NCBI RefSeq assembly: GCF_004011805.1
Contig: NZ_RCHJ01000026.1
Coordinates: forward strand, 1-64,000
Origin: Piscinibacter defluvii
GTDB lineage: Bacteria > Pseudomonadota > Gammaproteobacteria > Burkholderiales > Burkholderiaceae_C
DNA length: 64,000 nt
Direction of reading: 5' to 3'
The notes below the pieces were generated by a model, which saw only the letters and a program-made list of their open reading frames with translations, made no database searches and was not told where the DNA came from. Made by a program: the position numbers and the translations under genes. How positions within the stretch are numbered: the first letter of the stretch is position 1; the number at the start of each line of letters is the position of its first letter. Positions 42,309-50,306 of the stretch are shown here, piece by piece.

Positions 42309-43728
42309 GCTCGGCCTCCCGCTGCGCGAATCCCGTGGCGCCCGCGGCCGCCGCGGCCTGCTCCCCGGCGATGCGACCGAACGCGGTGCCGATCGACATG
42401 CCGACCCCGGCGGTGTAGCCCTGGCCGAGCACGTTGCCGGCCATCATCTCGCCGGCCACGAACAGGTTGCGGCTCGCTCGGCCGCCGAACTGCACGCGGG
42501 CCTGGCGATCGGTCTTCAGCCCGAGGTAGGTGAAGGTCACGCCGGGCCGCACCGCGTAGCCGAAGAAGGGCGGGGTGTCGAGCGGCCGGGCCCAGTGGGT
42601 CTTGGGCGGGTCCAACCCCTCGGTGCGGCAGTCGTCCAGCCGCGTGTGGTCGAAGCTGCCGGGGCGGCAGGCCGTGTTGTAGGCCGAGACCGTCTGCATG
42701 AAGGTGGCTTCGTCGAGCTGCAGGGCGTGCGCCAGCGCCGGCAGCGATTCGGCGCGCACGCCGGGGAACACCGGCGGCATGAAACGCCCCACGGCCTTGG
42801 CATCGATGATCGAGTAGGCGATCTGCCCGGGCTGGCGCGCCACCAGCCGGCCCCAGATCGCGTAGCGCTTGGGCCAGAAGTCCTCGCCTTCGTCGTAGAA
42901 GCGGCGGGCCTCGCGGTTGACCACCACGCCGAGCGAGACGCAGTCGATGCGGGTGCAGATGCCGCCGTCGTAGAGCGGCGCCCGGGCGTCGATCGCGACC
43001 ATGTGCGCCTGCGTCGCATCGCCGATCGGCTCCGCGCCGGCGTCGAGCATGAAACGCAGCAATTCGCCGGTGTTGTAGCGCGTGCCGCGGATCAGGAAGT
43101 TGTCGGCCGGGCTCACGCCGTGTTCGTCCACGCCCCAGGCCTCGCGCAGCCACTCGCGGTTGGATTCGAAGCCTCCGGCGGCGAGCACGCAGGTCTTCGC
43201 CTCGATGCGGGTACCGCCCGACCAGGCGGCGACGAAGGCTCCGTCGCGCAGCTCGAGGCGCTGCACCGGGCTGTCGTAGCGCACCTGCACGCCGAGCGCC
43301 TCGGCGCTGCGGTAATAGGCGTTGACCAGGGCCTTGCCGCCGCCCATGAAGAAGGCGTTGGTGCGCGCGGTGTGCAGCGCGCCCGAGAGCGAGGGCTGGA
43401 AGCGCACCCCGTGCCTGACCATCCACGGCCGGCAGGTCGACGAGGCGCGGATCACGAGCCGCGCGAGTTCCTCGTTCGTGCGCCCGCCGGTGACCTTCAG
43501 CAGGTCCTGCCAGAACTCTTCCTCGGGGTAGGCCTCGACCAGCACGTCCTGCGGCGCATCGTGCATGCAGCGCAGGTTGCGGGTGTGCTGCGAGTTGCCG
43601 CCGCGCCATTCGCGCGGCGAGCCTTCGAGCAGCAGCACCGAGGCGCCGGCCTCGCGGGCCATCAGCGCGGCGCACAAGGCGGCGTTGCCGCCGCCGATCA
43701 CGAGCACGTCCGTCAATCCATCCTCCAC
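42295..43728 (-). CDS. tcuA: FAD-dependent tricarballylate dehydrogenase-like TcuA
   Basis: A 477-residue flavoprotein if read from GTG 43728 ([20 protein letters not shown]). An earlier ATG exists in frame but would run through the palindromic operator at 43801-43821, so the GTG is preferred; no strong ribosome binding site decides it. FAD motif [19 protein letters not shown], the family signature [19 protein letters not shown], and C-terminal [20 protein letters not shown] are present. TcuA oxidises tricarballylate to cis-aconitate in Salmonella; here the substrate could be another tri- or dicarboxylate. It is the promoter-proximal gene of the operon tcuA-tcuB-flavoprotein-LysR-Bug-ADH. Confidence 0.88.
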   Translation of the reverse strand: MEDGLTDVLVIGGGNAALCAALMAREAGASVLLLEGSPREWRGGNSQHTRNLRCMHDAPQDVLVEAYPEEEFWQDLLKVTGGRTNEELARLVIRASSTCRPWMVRHGVRFQPSLSGALHTARTNAFFMGGGKALVNAYYRSAEALGVQVRYDSPVQRLELRDGAFVAAWSGGTRIEAKTCVLAAGGFESNREWLREAWGVDEHGVSPADNFLIRGTRYNTGELLRFMLDAGAEPIGDATQAHMVAIDARAPLYDGGICTRIDCVSLGVVVNREARRFYDEGEDFWPKRYAIWGRLVARQPGQIAYSIIDAKAVGRFMPPVFPGVRAESLPALAHALQLDEATFMQTVSAYNTACRPGSFDHTRLDDCRTEGLDPPKTHWARPLDTPPFFGYAVRPGVTFTYLGLKTDRQARVQFGGRASRNLFVAGEMMAGNVLGQGYTAGVGMSIGTAFGRIAGEQAAAAAGATGFAQREAEHAVA

Positions 43729-43800
43729 GGCCCGAGCAACGGGCGCGGCGCCGACTCTAGGAGCCGGCGGGGAGCGGTGCCAGACCGCTGCGCACATGCC

Positions 43801-43821
43801 GCCATCTCGATCCGAGATGGC
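43801..43821. promoter_or_regulatory. Perfect 9-bp palindrome, LysR-box-like operator
   Basis: GCCATCTCG, three-base centre ATC, CGAGATGGC. Its core ATCTC-N5-GAGAT includes the T-N11-A pattern of LysR binding sites. It lies between the divergent tcuA and SDR genes, where a bidirectional operator is expected. Confidence 0.6.
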
Positions 43822-43919
43822 CCCAGCGCGCGTGGCGGGCTGTTGCGCCGCGACGTGCGTGCGTAGCATGGTGGCCAGCGCAACGGCCCACCTTCCGCTC
43901 GGGCCAGGGCAGGCACGCG

Positions 43920-44693
43920 GTGGATCTCGGCATCAAGGGCAAGGTGGCGCTCGTCACGGCCTCCAGCAGCGGCATGGGCCGCAACATCGCCCTCGCCCTT
44001 GCGGCGGAAGGCGCGCACGTGGTGCTGTTCGCGCGCTCGGCCGACAAGCTGCAGGCCGTCTGCCGCGAGATCGAGGAGCGCCACGGCGTGCCGGCCACCG
44101 CGGTGGCCGGCAGCCTGACGGAGGCGGCCGACATCACGCGCCTGGCCAGCGTGCTGGCGGGCCTGTCGGGGCCGGACATCGCGGTGGTCGTCACCGGCCG
44201 GCCGCCCAACCCCCTGCGCGACGCGCTGGAAGAAAACGAACTGCCGCGCTGGGACGAGGCCTACCAGGTGCAGCTGCGCAGCGTGGTGCAGCTCGTCAAC
44301 GGCGTGGTGCCGGCGATGGTGGCCAAGGGCTGGGGGCGCATCGTCGCGGTGACCTCGGCCTCGGCCAAGCAGCCGATGGCCAAGCATGCGCTGTCCACCG
44401 TGTTCCGCGCCGGCGTGACGGCCTACATGAAGACGCTGGCCAACGAGCTCGGCGCGCATGGCGTGACCGTCAACTGCGTGGCGCCGGCGTTGATCGACAC
44501 CTCGCACCGCACCGGCGCGGCGGCCTACACGCCCGAGCAGACCGCGCGCCGGCAGGCGATGACGCCGCTGGGCCGGATGGGCACGCAGGACGAGCTGTGC
44601 GGCGTGGTGGCCTTCCTCACGTCGATGCAGGCCGGCTTCGTGACGGGCAGCACCATCGCCGTCGAAGGCGGGATGGTCGGGGCCTTGTTCTAG
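43920..44693 (+). CDS. SDR-family oxidoreductase lacking the Tyr/Lys catalytic pair
   Basis: A 257-residue short-chain dehydrogenase-like protein from GTG 43920, with no ATG in frame before the Rossmann motif. The cofactor loop is TASSSGMGRN (residues ~13-21). Ser146 of the catalytic triad is kept, but the usual YxxxK position reads ALSTVFRAG, so Tyr and Lys are replaced by Ser and Arg. Some SDR subgroups annotated as 3-oxoacyl reductases also lack them. The enzyme may be a binding partner, or use another mechanism. It ends overlapping the convergent DUF2889 gene by four bases. Confidence 0.85.
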   Translation: MDLGIKGKVALVTASSSGMGRNIALALAAEGAHVVLFARSADKLQAVCREIEERHGVPATAVAGSLTEAADITRLASVLAGLSGPDIAVVVTGRPPNPLRDALEENELPRWDEAYQVQLRSVVQLVNGVVPAMVAKGWGRIVAVTSASAKQPMAKHALSTVFRAGVTAYMKTLANELGAHGVTVNCVAPALIDTSHRTGAAAYTPEQTARRQAMTPLGRMGTQDELCGVVAFLTSMQAGFVTGSTIAVEGGMVGALF

Positions 44694-45238
44694 GCCGAAG
44701 GGGGCCGATGGTGTTCGGGCCATAACATCCTGATCACCGAGCGTTCGCGGCCGTACGCGTAGCAGCTGTCGAGCTTGGCTTCGGGCGAGGGGCGGCGGCT
44801 CGGGTCGGAGCCGCGGATGCCCTGCAGCGCCGTGGTGCCCATGGTCACCAGCATCTCCATCAGGTGCGTGCAGCCGGCCGCGCCGCGCAGGCGCTCCTTC
44901 ACCTTCGCCGACCAGCCGCGCGCCAGCCGCTCCCCCACCAGCACCTGCAGGGTTCCCTCCGCCTCGCGGCACAGCGCCCAGGGCGTCACGTCGGAGGCGG
45001 CGGCGATGGCGCGCACGGTGAGCTCGCCGTCGACCGTGAGCCGCACCCAGAGATCGTGCAGCGGTACGCCGGCGGGCACCGGCTGCGGCGAACTCGGCCG
45101 CACGAAATCGAACGGCTTGCGGTCGATCAGGCGCGCCTCGACGTCGAACAGCCCGTCCGCGCGCGCGAAGGCCTGCATCTCGATCGTGCGCTGGTGCACC
45201 TCGCGGCGCGCGGCAGGCGGCGGCAGCGGCATGCGCAA
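44690..45238 (-). CDS. DUF2889-domain protein
   Basis: A 182-residue protein. The family is recognised by MRMPLPPPAARREVHQRTIEM, ARADGLFDVEARLIDRKPFD, VRLTVDGELTVRAIAA, and CTHLMEMLVTMGTTALQGIR. It has no signal peptide or membrane helix. DUF2889 proteins often accompany SDR/acyl-CoA catabolic genes; the function is not known to me. It starts three bases after the stop of the SDR gene at 45242, on the same strand. Confidence 0.8.
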   Translation of the reverse strand: MRMPLPPPAARREVHQRTIEMQAFARADGLFDVEARLIDRKPFDFVRPSSPQPVPAGVPLHDLWVRLTVDGELTVRAIAAASDVTPWALCREAEGTLQVLVGERLARGWSAKVKERLRGAAGCTHLMEMLVTMGTTALQGIRGSDPSRRPSPEAKLDSCYAYGRERSVIRMLWPEHHRPPSA

Positions 45239-45241
45239 GCC

Positions 45242-46087
45242 TCAGGTGCGGTTGAGGATGCGGCCCCCGTCGACCAGGATGCACTCGCCCGTGATGAAGC
45301 TGGACTCCTCCGACGCGAGGAACAGCGCGAGGTTGGCCACGTCCCAGCCGGTGCCCTGGCGGCCGAGCGGCACCTTGGCATTGCGCTCGGCGTTCACGTC
45401 GTCGCGGCTGCGGTTCCACTTGCTCGCGCGCGTGGCCACCGCCATCGGCGTGTCGATCAGGCCGGGCAGGATGGCGTTGACGCGGATGTTGAACTTCGCG
45501 TTCTGTAGCGCGAGCTGCTCGGTCAGCGCGTTGACGCCGGCCTTGGTGGCCTTGTAGGCCGCGTACGGATAGAGCCCGACCGCTGCGGCGGACGACACGT
45601 TGACGATCGAACCCGAGCGCTGCTCGCGCATGATCTTCAGCGCGTGCTTGCAGGCGAACGCCGTGCCGCGCAGGTTGGTGCGGTAGATGTGGTCGAAGCG
45701 CTCTTCGGTGATTTCCATCAGGTCGGCGTCGCCGCCGCCCAGGCTCACGCCGACGTTGTTGTGCAGCACGTCGAGCGACCCCCAGCGCCGGTGCGCTTCC
45801 TGGATGGCCGCGATGATGTCGGCCTCCTGCGTGACGTCGGCCTTCACGGCGACCGCCTCGCCGCCGTCGGCGCGGATCAGCGCCGCGGTCTCCTCGGCCG
45901 ACTCGAGGCCGCGATTGGCCGCCACCACGCGCGCGCCCTCGCGCGCGAAGCGCATCGCCGCGGCGCGGCCGTTGCCCAGCCCTTCGCCGGGGCTCTGGCC
46001 GGCGCCGAAGACGACGGCCACCTTGCCCTCGAGGCGGAGCCTGGGCGTCCAGCCGGTCCCACGGTCCTTGGTTGAATCCAATGTCAT
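45242..46087 (-). CDS. SDR-family oxidoreductase
   Basis: A 281-residue short-chain dehydrogenase. The cofactor-binding loop is VVFGAGQSPGEGLGNGRA, slightly extended compared with the usual TGxxxGIG. The catalytic residues are Ser in NVSSAAAVGLYPYAAYKATK, with Tyr and Lys in YAAYKATK. ATG at 46087 has AGGAG directly in front, so close that a TTG two codons later could be the actual start. It lies upstream of DUF2889 and downstream of the two hydroxyisobutyrate-dehydrogenase-like genes in one leftward operon. Probable dehydrogenation of a hydroxyacyl intermediate. Confidence 0.88.
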   Translation of the reverse strand: MTLDSTKDRGTGWTPRLRLEGKVAVVFGAGQSPGEGLGNGRAAAMRFAREGARVVAANRGLESAEETAALIRADGGEAVAVKADVTQEADIIAAIQEAHRRWGSLDVLHNNVGVSLGGGDADLMEITEERFDHIYRTNLRGTAFACKHALKIMREQRSGSIVNVSSAAAVGLYPYAAYKATKAGVNALTEQLALQNAKFNIRVNAILPGLIDTPMAVATRASKWNRSRDDVNAERNAKVPLGRQGTGWDVANLALFLASEESSFITGECILVDGGRILNRT

Positions 46088-46100
46088 CTCCTGTGTGTCG

Positions 46101-46946
46101 TCATGCGGTGAAGCGGATCCCGGAGCCCTGTTCCACCAGGGCCCGGAGGTCGTCGAGCGTCGCCTCGGCGCCGAGCGTGCGGCTGGCCGCGAGCACCTGC
46201 GCCGCGGCCTGGTGGGCGAGCAGTGCCGGCGCGCCGGCGCGGCGCGCGAGCTGCGTGCACAGCGCCAACTCGCCCGCGACGGTGGCCAGCGGCGCATCCG
46301 ACGTGCGGCTGCCCGCGACGAGCACGGGCAGCACCCGCGCGGTGGCGCTGTTGGCGCCCGAGCAGCGGTTCAGCACGGTGGCCATGTCGGCGACGGTGAG
46401 GCCGTTCTGCACGCCCATCGCCGCACACTCGTAGCTGATGAGCCGGTTGCAGGCGGCGATGCCCGCGACGATCGCATACATCACCTGCCCGGACCCGAGC
46501 TCGCCGCAGGCCAGCACCTGGGCACCGAGCCGTTGGAGCAGCGGCTGCACGTCGGCCACGGCCGCGGCGGCGCCGCCGCAGAAGATCGCGGCCTCGGCCG
46601 GAAAGACCGCGAGCTGCTCGCAGTGCAGCGGCGCGTCGACGAAGGCGATGCCCCGCTGCGCGAACTCGGCCGCGAGCCGGCGGGCATGCGCCGGGTCGCC
46701 GGGCATCAGGTCGACCACGGTGGCGCCCGGGGACAGCGCCGCGGCGAGGCCGGCGGGCAGGCCGTCACCGGCCAGCAGCACGAGGTTCGTGCGCGCGCCC
46801 AGCGCCGCGAGGCTGTCGACCGGCTCGGCGCCCTCGAGCGCATCGAGCGCGACCACGCGGCAGCTGTCGGAGAGGCGGCGCGCCACCAGGGCGGCCACGG
46901 GCGTGCGGCCGACGAGGCCGACGGTCTGCAAGGGTGTGTTCGACAT
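46101..46946 (-). CDS. 3-hydroxyisobutyrate dehydrogenase-like protein (diverged)
   Basis: A 281-residue NAD(P)-binding protein of the beta-hydroxyacid dehydrogenase family. The Rossmann loop is VGLVGRTPVAALVARRL, less regular than usual, with DLMPGDPAHARRLAAEF and GSGQVMYAIVAGIAACNRLI in place of the family's PVSGG and GxxKxxxN motifs, so the catalytic Lys is not evident. A longer in-frame reading that reaches 47900 is not real. It lies eight bases after the stop of a canonical homologue, probably a duplicated and diverged copy that may form a complex with it. Confidence 0.72.
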   Translation of the reverse strand: MSNTPLQTVGLVGRTPVAALVARRLSDSCRVVALDALEGAEPVDSLAALGARTNLVLLAGDGLPAGLAAALSPGATVVDLMPGDPAHARRLAAEFAQRGIAFVDAPLHCEQLAVFPAEAAIFCGGAAAAVADVQPLLQRLGAQVLACGELGSGQVMYAIVAGIAACNRLISYECAAMGVQNGLTVADMATVLNRCSGANSATARVLPVLVAGSRTSDAPLATVAGELALCTQLARRAGAPALLAHQAAAQVLAASRTLGAEATLDDLRALVEQGSGIRFTA

Positions 46947-46954
46947 GCTGGTTC

Positions 46955-47848
46955 TCAGGCCTGCGGCGCGGCGAAGCGGGTGGCGGCCATGCCCTCGACC
47001 ACGCCGATCATCTGCTCGAGCTGCGAGCCCGGGCCCAGCGTGTTCAGACCGATCTGCAGCATGCCCGCGGCCAGGCTGCACAAGGGCATCGTGACGCCGC
47101 GCTCGCCCCCCATCGCGACGGCCTGGTTGACGTCCTTGACCTGCAGTGCGAGGCCGAACTTCGTCGACTGCCGGCCCTGCGCGATCGCCGGCAGCATGCC
47201 CTGCGTCGTGAAGTTGCGTGCGGTGGTCGCGTTCAGGGCCTCGATCATGGTCTCGAGCGACAGGCCGGACTTGCGGCCCAGCGCCACCAGCTCGAGCGTG
47301 GCGAGGCGGCAGCTCGCGTTCATCATGTTGTTGACGGCCTTCATGGTCTGGCCGTTGCCGACCGTCTCGCCGACGTAGAACAGGTTCGGGCTCATGTCCG
47401 TCAGCAGCGGACGCACCCGCTCGAAGGCGGCGCGCTCGCCCGACGCGATGATCGACACCGTGCCGGCAACCGCGGTGGCCATCGCGCCGGACACGGGGGC
47501 ATCGAGCAAGGTCACGCCACGGGCCTGCAGCAGGCGCGCGAACTCGCGTGTCTCGCTCGGCAGGCCGCTGGTCTGGTCGATCACCACGCTGCCGGGCAGC
47601 AGGCCTTCGGCCAGGCCGTTCGGGCCGAACAGCGCGTTGCGCACATCGGCGCTGCGCGGCAGGCACAGCAGCACCACCTCGCTGCGGCGTGCCAGGTCGG
47701 CGCCGTTCTCGGCCGCGCGCGCACCGCGCTCGACGAAGCTCGCCACCACCGCGGGATTCAGGTCGAGCACCCCGAGCGCGTGCTTGCGCACCAGGTGCGA
47801 CGCGAGTGCGCCGCCCATCGCGCCCAGACCGACGTATCCGACTCTCAT
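46955..47848 (-). CDS. 3-hydroxyisobutyrate dehydrogenase family protein
   Basis: A 297-residue beta-hydroxyacid dehydrogenase. ATG 47848 begins MRVGYVGLGAMGGALASHLV, the canonical NAD(P) loop. The family motif DAPVSGAMATAVAGTVSII and GNGQTMKAVNNMMNASCRLA carry the catalytic Lys (GxxMKxxxN) and substrate residues. The substrate may be a hydroxyacid intermediate of this pathway. It is promoter-proximal in the leftward operon, transcribed divergently from the TPP enzyme, with the paired motif of region B between them. Confidence 0.9.
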   Translation of the reverse strand: MRVGYVGLGAMGGALASHLVRKHALGVLDLNPAVVASFVERGARAAENGADLARRSEVVLLCLPRSADVRNALFGPNGLAEGLLPGSVVIDQTSGLPSETREFARLLQARGVTLLDAPVSGAMATAVAGTVSIIASGERAAFERVRPLLTDMSPNLFYVGETVGNGQTMKAVNNMMNASCRLATLELVALGRKSGLSLETMIEALNATTARNFTTQGMLPAIAQGRQSTKFGLALQVKDVNQAVAMGGERGVTMPLCSLAAGMLQIGLNTLGPGSQLEQMIGVVEGMAATRFAAPQA

Positions 47849-47937
47849 GTGTGCCTTCGGTGCTATCAGGAAAGGAGTTGCCGGCAGAGGTGCGCAGCAT
47901 TCACCTCGGGGCATTGTTCTGCGCCGGTCGCCGTCGC

Positions 47938-48033
47938 GTCGAGTCGACTTTTTTGTCCGGACGGTAAGCCGATCTGACTCAACTTAGGGTGGTTAGCGCC
48001 GCTGACCGTAAGCGCCAGAAGAAGTGTCTGGAC
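47938..48033. promoter_or_regulatory. Face-to-face pair of the ~42-bp operator-like motif (region B)
   Basis: GTCGAGTCGACTTTTTTGTC, then CGGACGGTAAGCCGATCTGACTC, starts at 47938 and matches region A in 31 of 43 positions without gaps. A weaker opposite copy lies at 48033-47992 on the minus strand (GTCCAGACACTTCTTCTGGC …). GTCGAGTC and GACTCAAC also form an inverted repeat within the first copy. Both lie between the divergent dehydrogenase and TPP-enzyme genes. Confidence 0.6.
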
Positions 48034-48108
48034 GCTGACCGGGCGGGCCGGCACAGTGGGTGACCGTCGGCGCTGGGCGCGCGGATGCATTCCAACGAAA
48101 GGCGAGAC

Positions 48109-49890
48109 ATGAAGGGCAGCGAGATCATCGCGCAGTATCTGGTGCAGCAGAACGTGCCCTACGTGTTCGGCATCTGCGGCCACGGCAACGTGGGCATGCT
48201 CGATGCGCTGCACGGCGTGCGCGACAAGGTGAAGCTCGTCTCGCCGCGCCACGAGCAGTGCGCCGGCCACATGGCCGATGCCTACTTCCGCGTGCGGCAC
48301 GCGCCGGTGGCCACGCTCACCTCCACCGGGCCCGGCTCGGCGAACATGGTGATGTCGCTCGCGACGGCGCTGTCCGATTCCTCGGCCTTCCTCGCGATCA
48401 CCTCGAACGTGCCCACCTCGCAGATGAACCGGGCGCCGTTCCAGGAGCTGTACAAGCACAACCAGGCCGACTTCCCGTCGGTGCTTCGGCCGGTGGTCAA
48501 GCGCAGCTTCCAGCCCTCGCGGGTGGACATGCTGCCGCTCGCGCTGCGCCAGGCCTTCGACACCATGGTCACCGGCCGCCCCGGGCCGGTGAACCTCGAC
48601 GTGCCCTACAACGTCTATCAGGAAGAGGACGCCGCGGCCACCGTGCCGCCGCCCTCGCACGTGCTGGGCGTGCACCGGCCGGCCGCCTCGGCGGCCGACC
48701 TCGCGACGATCACCGCGCTGCTGAAGGAGGCGCGCCGGCCCGTGTTCTTCATCGGTCACGGCGTCGCGCTGGCCGAGGCCGGCCCGGCGCTCACGGCGCT
48801 GTCGCAGCGCCTGGGCGTGCCGGTGATCACCTCGCCCAACGGCATGGGCTGCGTGCCGGCCGACGACGTGCAGACCCTCGGCTTCATCGGCCGCAACGGC
48901 GCCTACCCGGCCAACCAGGCGGGCCGGCATGCCGACCTCGTGCTGACGGTCGGCACCCGCTTCGACGACCGCTCCTCCTCCAGCTGGCATCCAGGCTATT
49001 CGTGGAACTTCCCGAAGACCAAGCTGGTGCACGTGGACATCGATCCGCAGGAGCTCGGCCGCAACTACCCGCCCACCGTCGGCGTGGTGGCCGACTGCAA
49101 GGTGTTCTGCGAGCAACTGCTCGCCGCAGTCAACGCGGCCGGTGGCTTCGACGGCGCCACCTACGCCGGCTGGCGCGAGCAGGTGGCGCACTGGCAGCAG
49201 GAGTGGGAGGCCTTCGTGCGGCCGGCGTTCTCGCAGATCACCACGCCGATCCGGCCCGAGTACGTGGTCGGCACCCTGCAGAACGTGCTGCCGGACGACG
49301 TGATCCTCTCGCTCGATTCCGGCGTGCACCACAACTGGTTCATGCAGTTCTGGAAGCCGCGCCGCCCGCAGAGCATGCTCAACAGCTGGGGCTATTCGTC
49401 GATGGGCTTCGGTGTCTGCGGCGTGCTCGGCGCGCAGCTCGCCGCGCCGGACCGGCCCTGCGTTGCCGTGGTCGGCGACGGCGGCTTCACGATGACGCCG
49501 TACGTGCTGTGCACGGCGGTGGAGTACGGCCTGCCCTGCGTGTGGATCGTCTGGAACAACTTCGCCTGGGGTGCGATACGCGACATCCAGCACGGCATGT
49601 TCGGCGGCCGCGAGATCGGCACCGCGTTCTACAAGAGCGCCCAGGGCCCCGGCGGCGAACGCTACAACCCGGACTTCGCCGCCTGGGCGCGCGCCTGTGG
49701 CGCCGACGGCGTGACCGTGACGCGCAGCCAGGATCTCGGCGACGCGGTGGCCCAGGCGGTGCGCAACCGCCGCCCCTGCGTGATCGACGTGCACGTCGAT
49801 GCCGACGTGCGGCCGCCGTCCACCGGCACCTGGCAGTTGCCGCCCACGCCGTTCAAGGAACCGGCGTTCGGCAAGCCGTGGGTCGCATGA
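48109..49890 (+). CDS. Thiamine-diphosphate-dependent enzyme (acetolactate synthase-like)
   Basis: A 593-residue TPP enzyme. ATG 48109 (MKGSEIIAQYLVQQNVPYVF) has AAGGCGAG upstream; an ATG eight codons earlier is less likely. Glu49 in RHEQCAGHMADAY is the conserved catalytic Glu that activates TPP; VGDGGFTMTPYV…WNN is the diphosphate/Mg2+ motif. GSANM/TSTGPGSAN and the FAD-type middle domain residues fit the acetolactate synthase / glyoxylate carboligase / benzoylformate decarboxylase superfamily, probably a decarboxylase or C-C lyase of the pathway. First gene of a long rightward operon; its stop overlaps the next gene by four bases. Confidence 0.9.
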   Translation: MKGSEIIAQYLVQQNVPYVFGICGHGNVGMLDALHGVRDKVKLVSPRHEQCAGHMADAYFRVRHAPVATLTSTGPGSANMVMSLATALSDSSAFLAITSNVPTSQMNRAPFQELYKHNQADFPSVLRPVVKRSFQPSRVDMLPLALRQAFDTMVTGRPGPVNLDVPYNVYQEEDAAATVPPPSHVLGVHRPAASAADLATITALLKEARRPVFFIGHGVALAEAGPALTALSQRLGVPVITSPNGMGCVPADDVQTLGFIGRNGAYPANQAGRHADLVLTVGTRFDDRSSSSWHPGYSWNFPKTKLVHVDIDPQELGRNYPPTVGVVADCKVFCEQLLAAVNAAGGFDGATYAGWREQVAHWQQEWEAFVRPAFSQITTPIRPEYVVGTLQNVLPDDVILSLDSGVHHNWFMQFWKPRRPQSMLNSWGYSSMGFGVCGVLGAQLAAPDRPCVAVVGDGGFTMTPYVLCTAVEYGLPCVWIVWNNFAWGAIRDIQHGMFGGREIGTAFYKSAQGPGGERYNPDFAAWARACGADGVTVTRSQDLGDAVAQAVRNRRPCVIDVHVDADVRPPSTGTWQLPPTPFKEPAFGKPWVA

Positions 49891-50306
49891 GCGTCCAGAT
49901 ACTCCCGCTGCCGGTTCCCGAGCCGAACGCGGACTCGCGCGCCTACTGGGCGGCCGCGGCCGAGCGGCGTCTCGTCGTGCGCCAGTGCCGGGCCTGCGGC
50001 CAGCGCCACTTCATGCCGCGCGGGCAGTGCCCGGCCTGCTGGTCCGACGAGCTCGAGTGGATCGAGTGCAGCGGCGCCGGCACCGTCTACAGCCTGAGCG
50101 TGGTGCACCGTGCGCCGACGCCGGATTTCGCCGGCATCGCGCCCTACGTGATCGCGCTGGTCGACCTTGCCGAGGGGCCGCGCATGTTCGCCAACCTCGT
50201 CGGCCCCGGTGCGCTCGAGGCCGCGATCGGCGACCGGGTGCAGCTGAGCTTCGAGCGCCGCGGCGAGTCGGCGGTGGTTCCGCAGTTCATGCGCGTGCAG
50301 CCGTGA
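49887..50306 (+). CDS. DUF35 OB-fold zinc-ribbon protein
   Basis: A 139-residue protein. CRACGQRHFMPRGQCPAC is a four-Cys zinc ribbon; the C-terminal half (GTVYSLSVVHRAPTPDFAGI … VQLSFERR) is an OB fold. Such proteins partner thiolase-like proteins, where they bind the CoA substrate or stabilise the complex. It is coupled on both sides by overlaps: ATGA with the TPP enzyme and GTGA with the thiolase. Confidence 0.9.
   Translation: MSVQILPLPVPEPNADSRAYWAAAAERRLVVRQCRACGQRHFMPRGQCPACWSDELEWIECSGAGTVYSLSVVHRAPTPDFAGIAPYVIALVDLAEGPRMFANLVGPGALEAAIGDRVQLSFERRGESAVVPQFMRVQP

Noticed and set aside
46101-47900. One 599-residue protein
   Set aside because: The N-terminal half is an out-of-frame reading of the canonical hydroxyisobutyrate dehydrogenase; only the part from ATG 46946 has family features.
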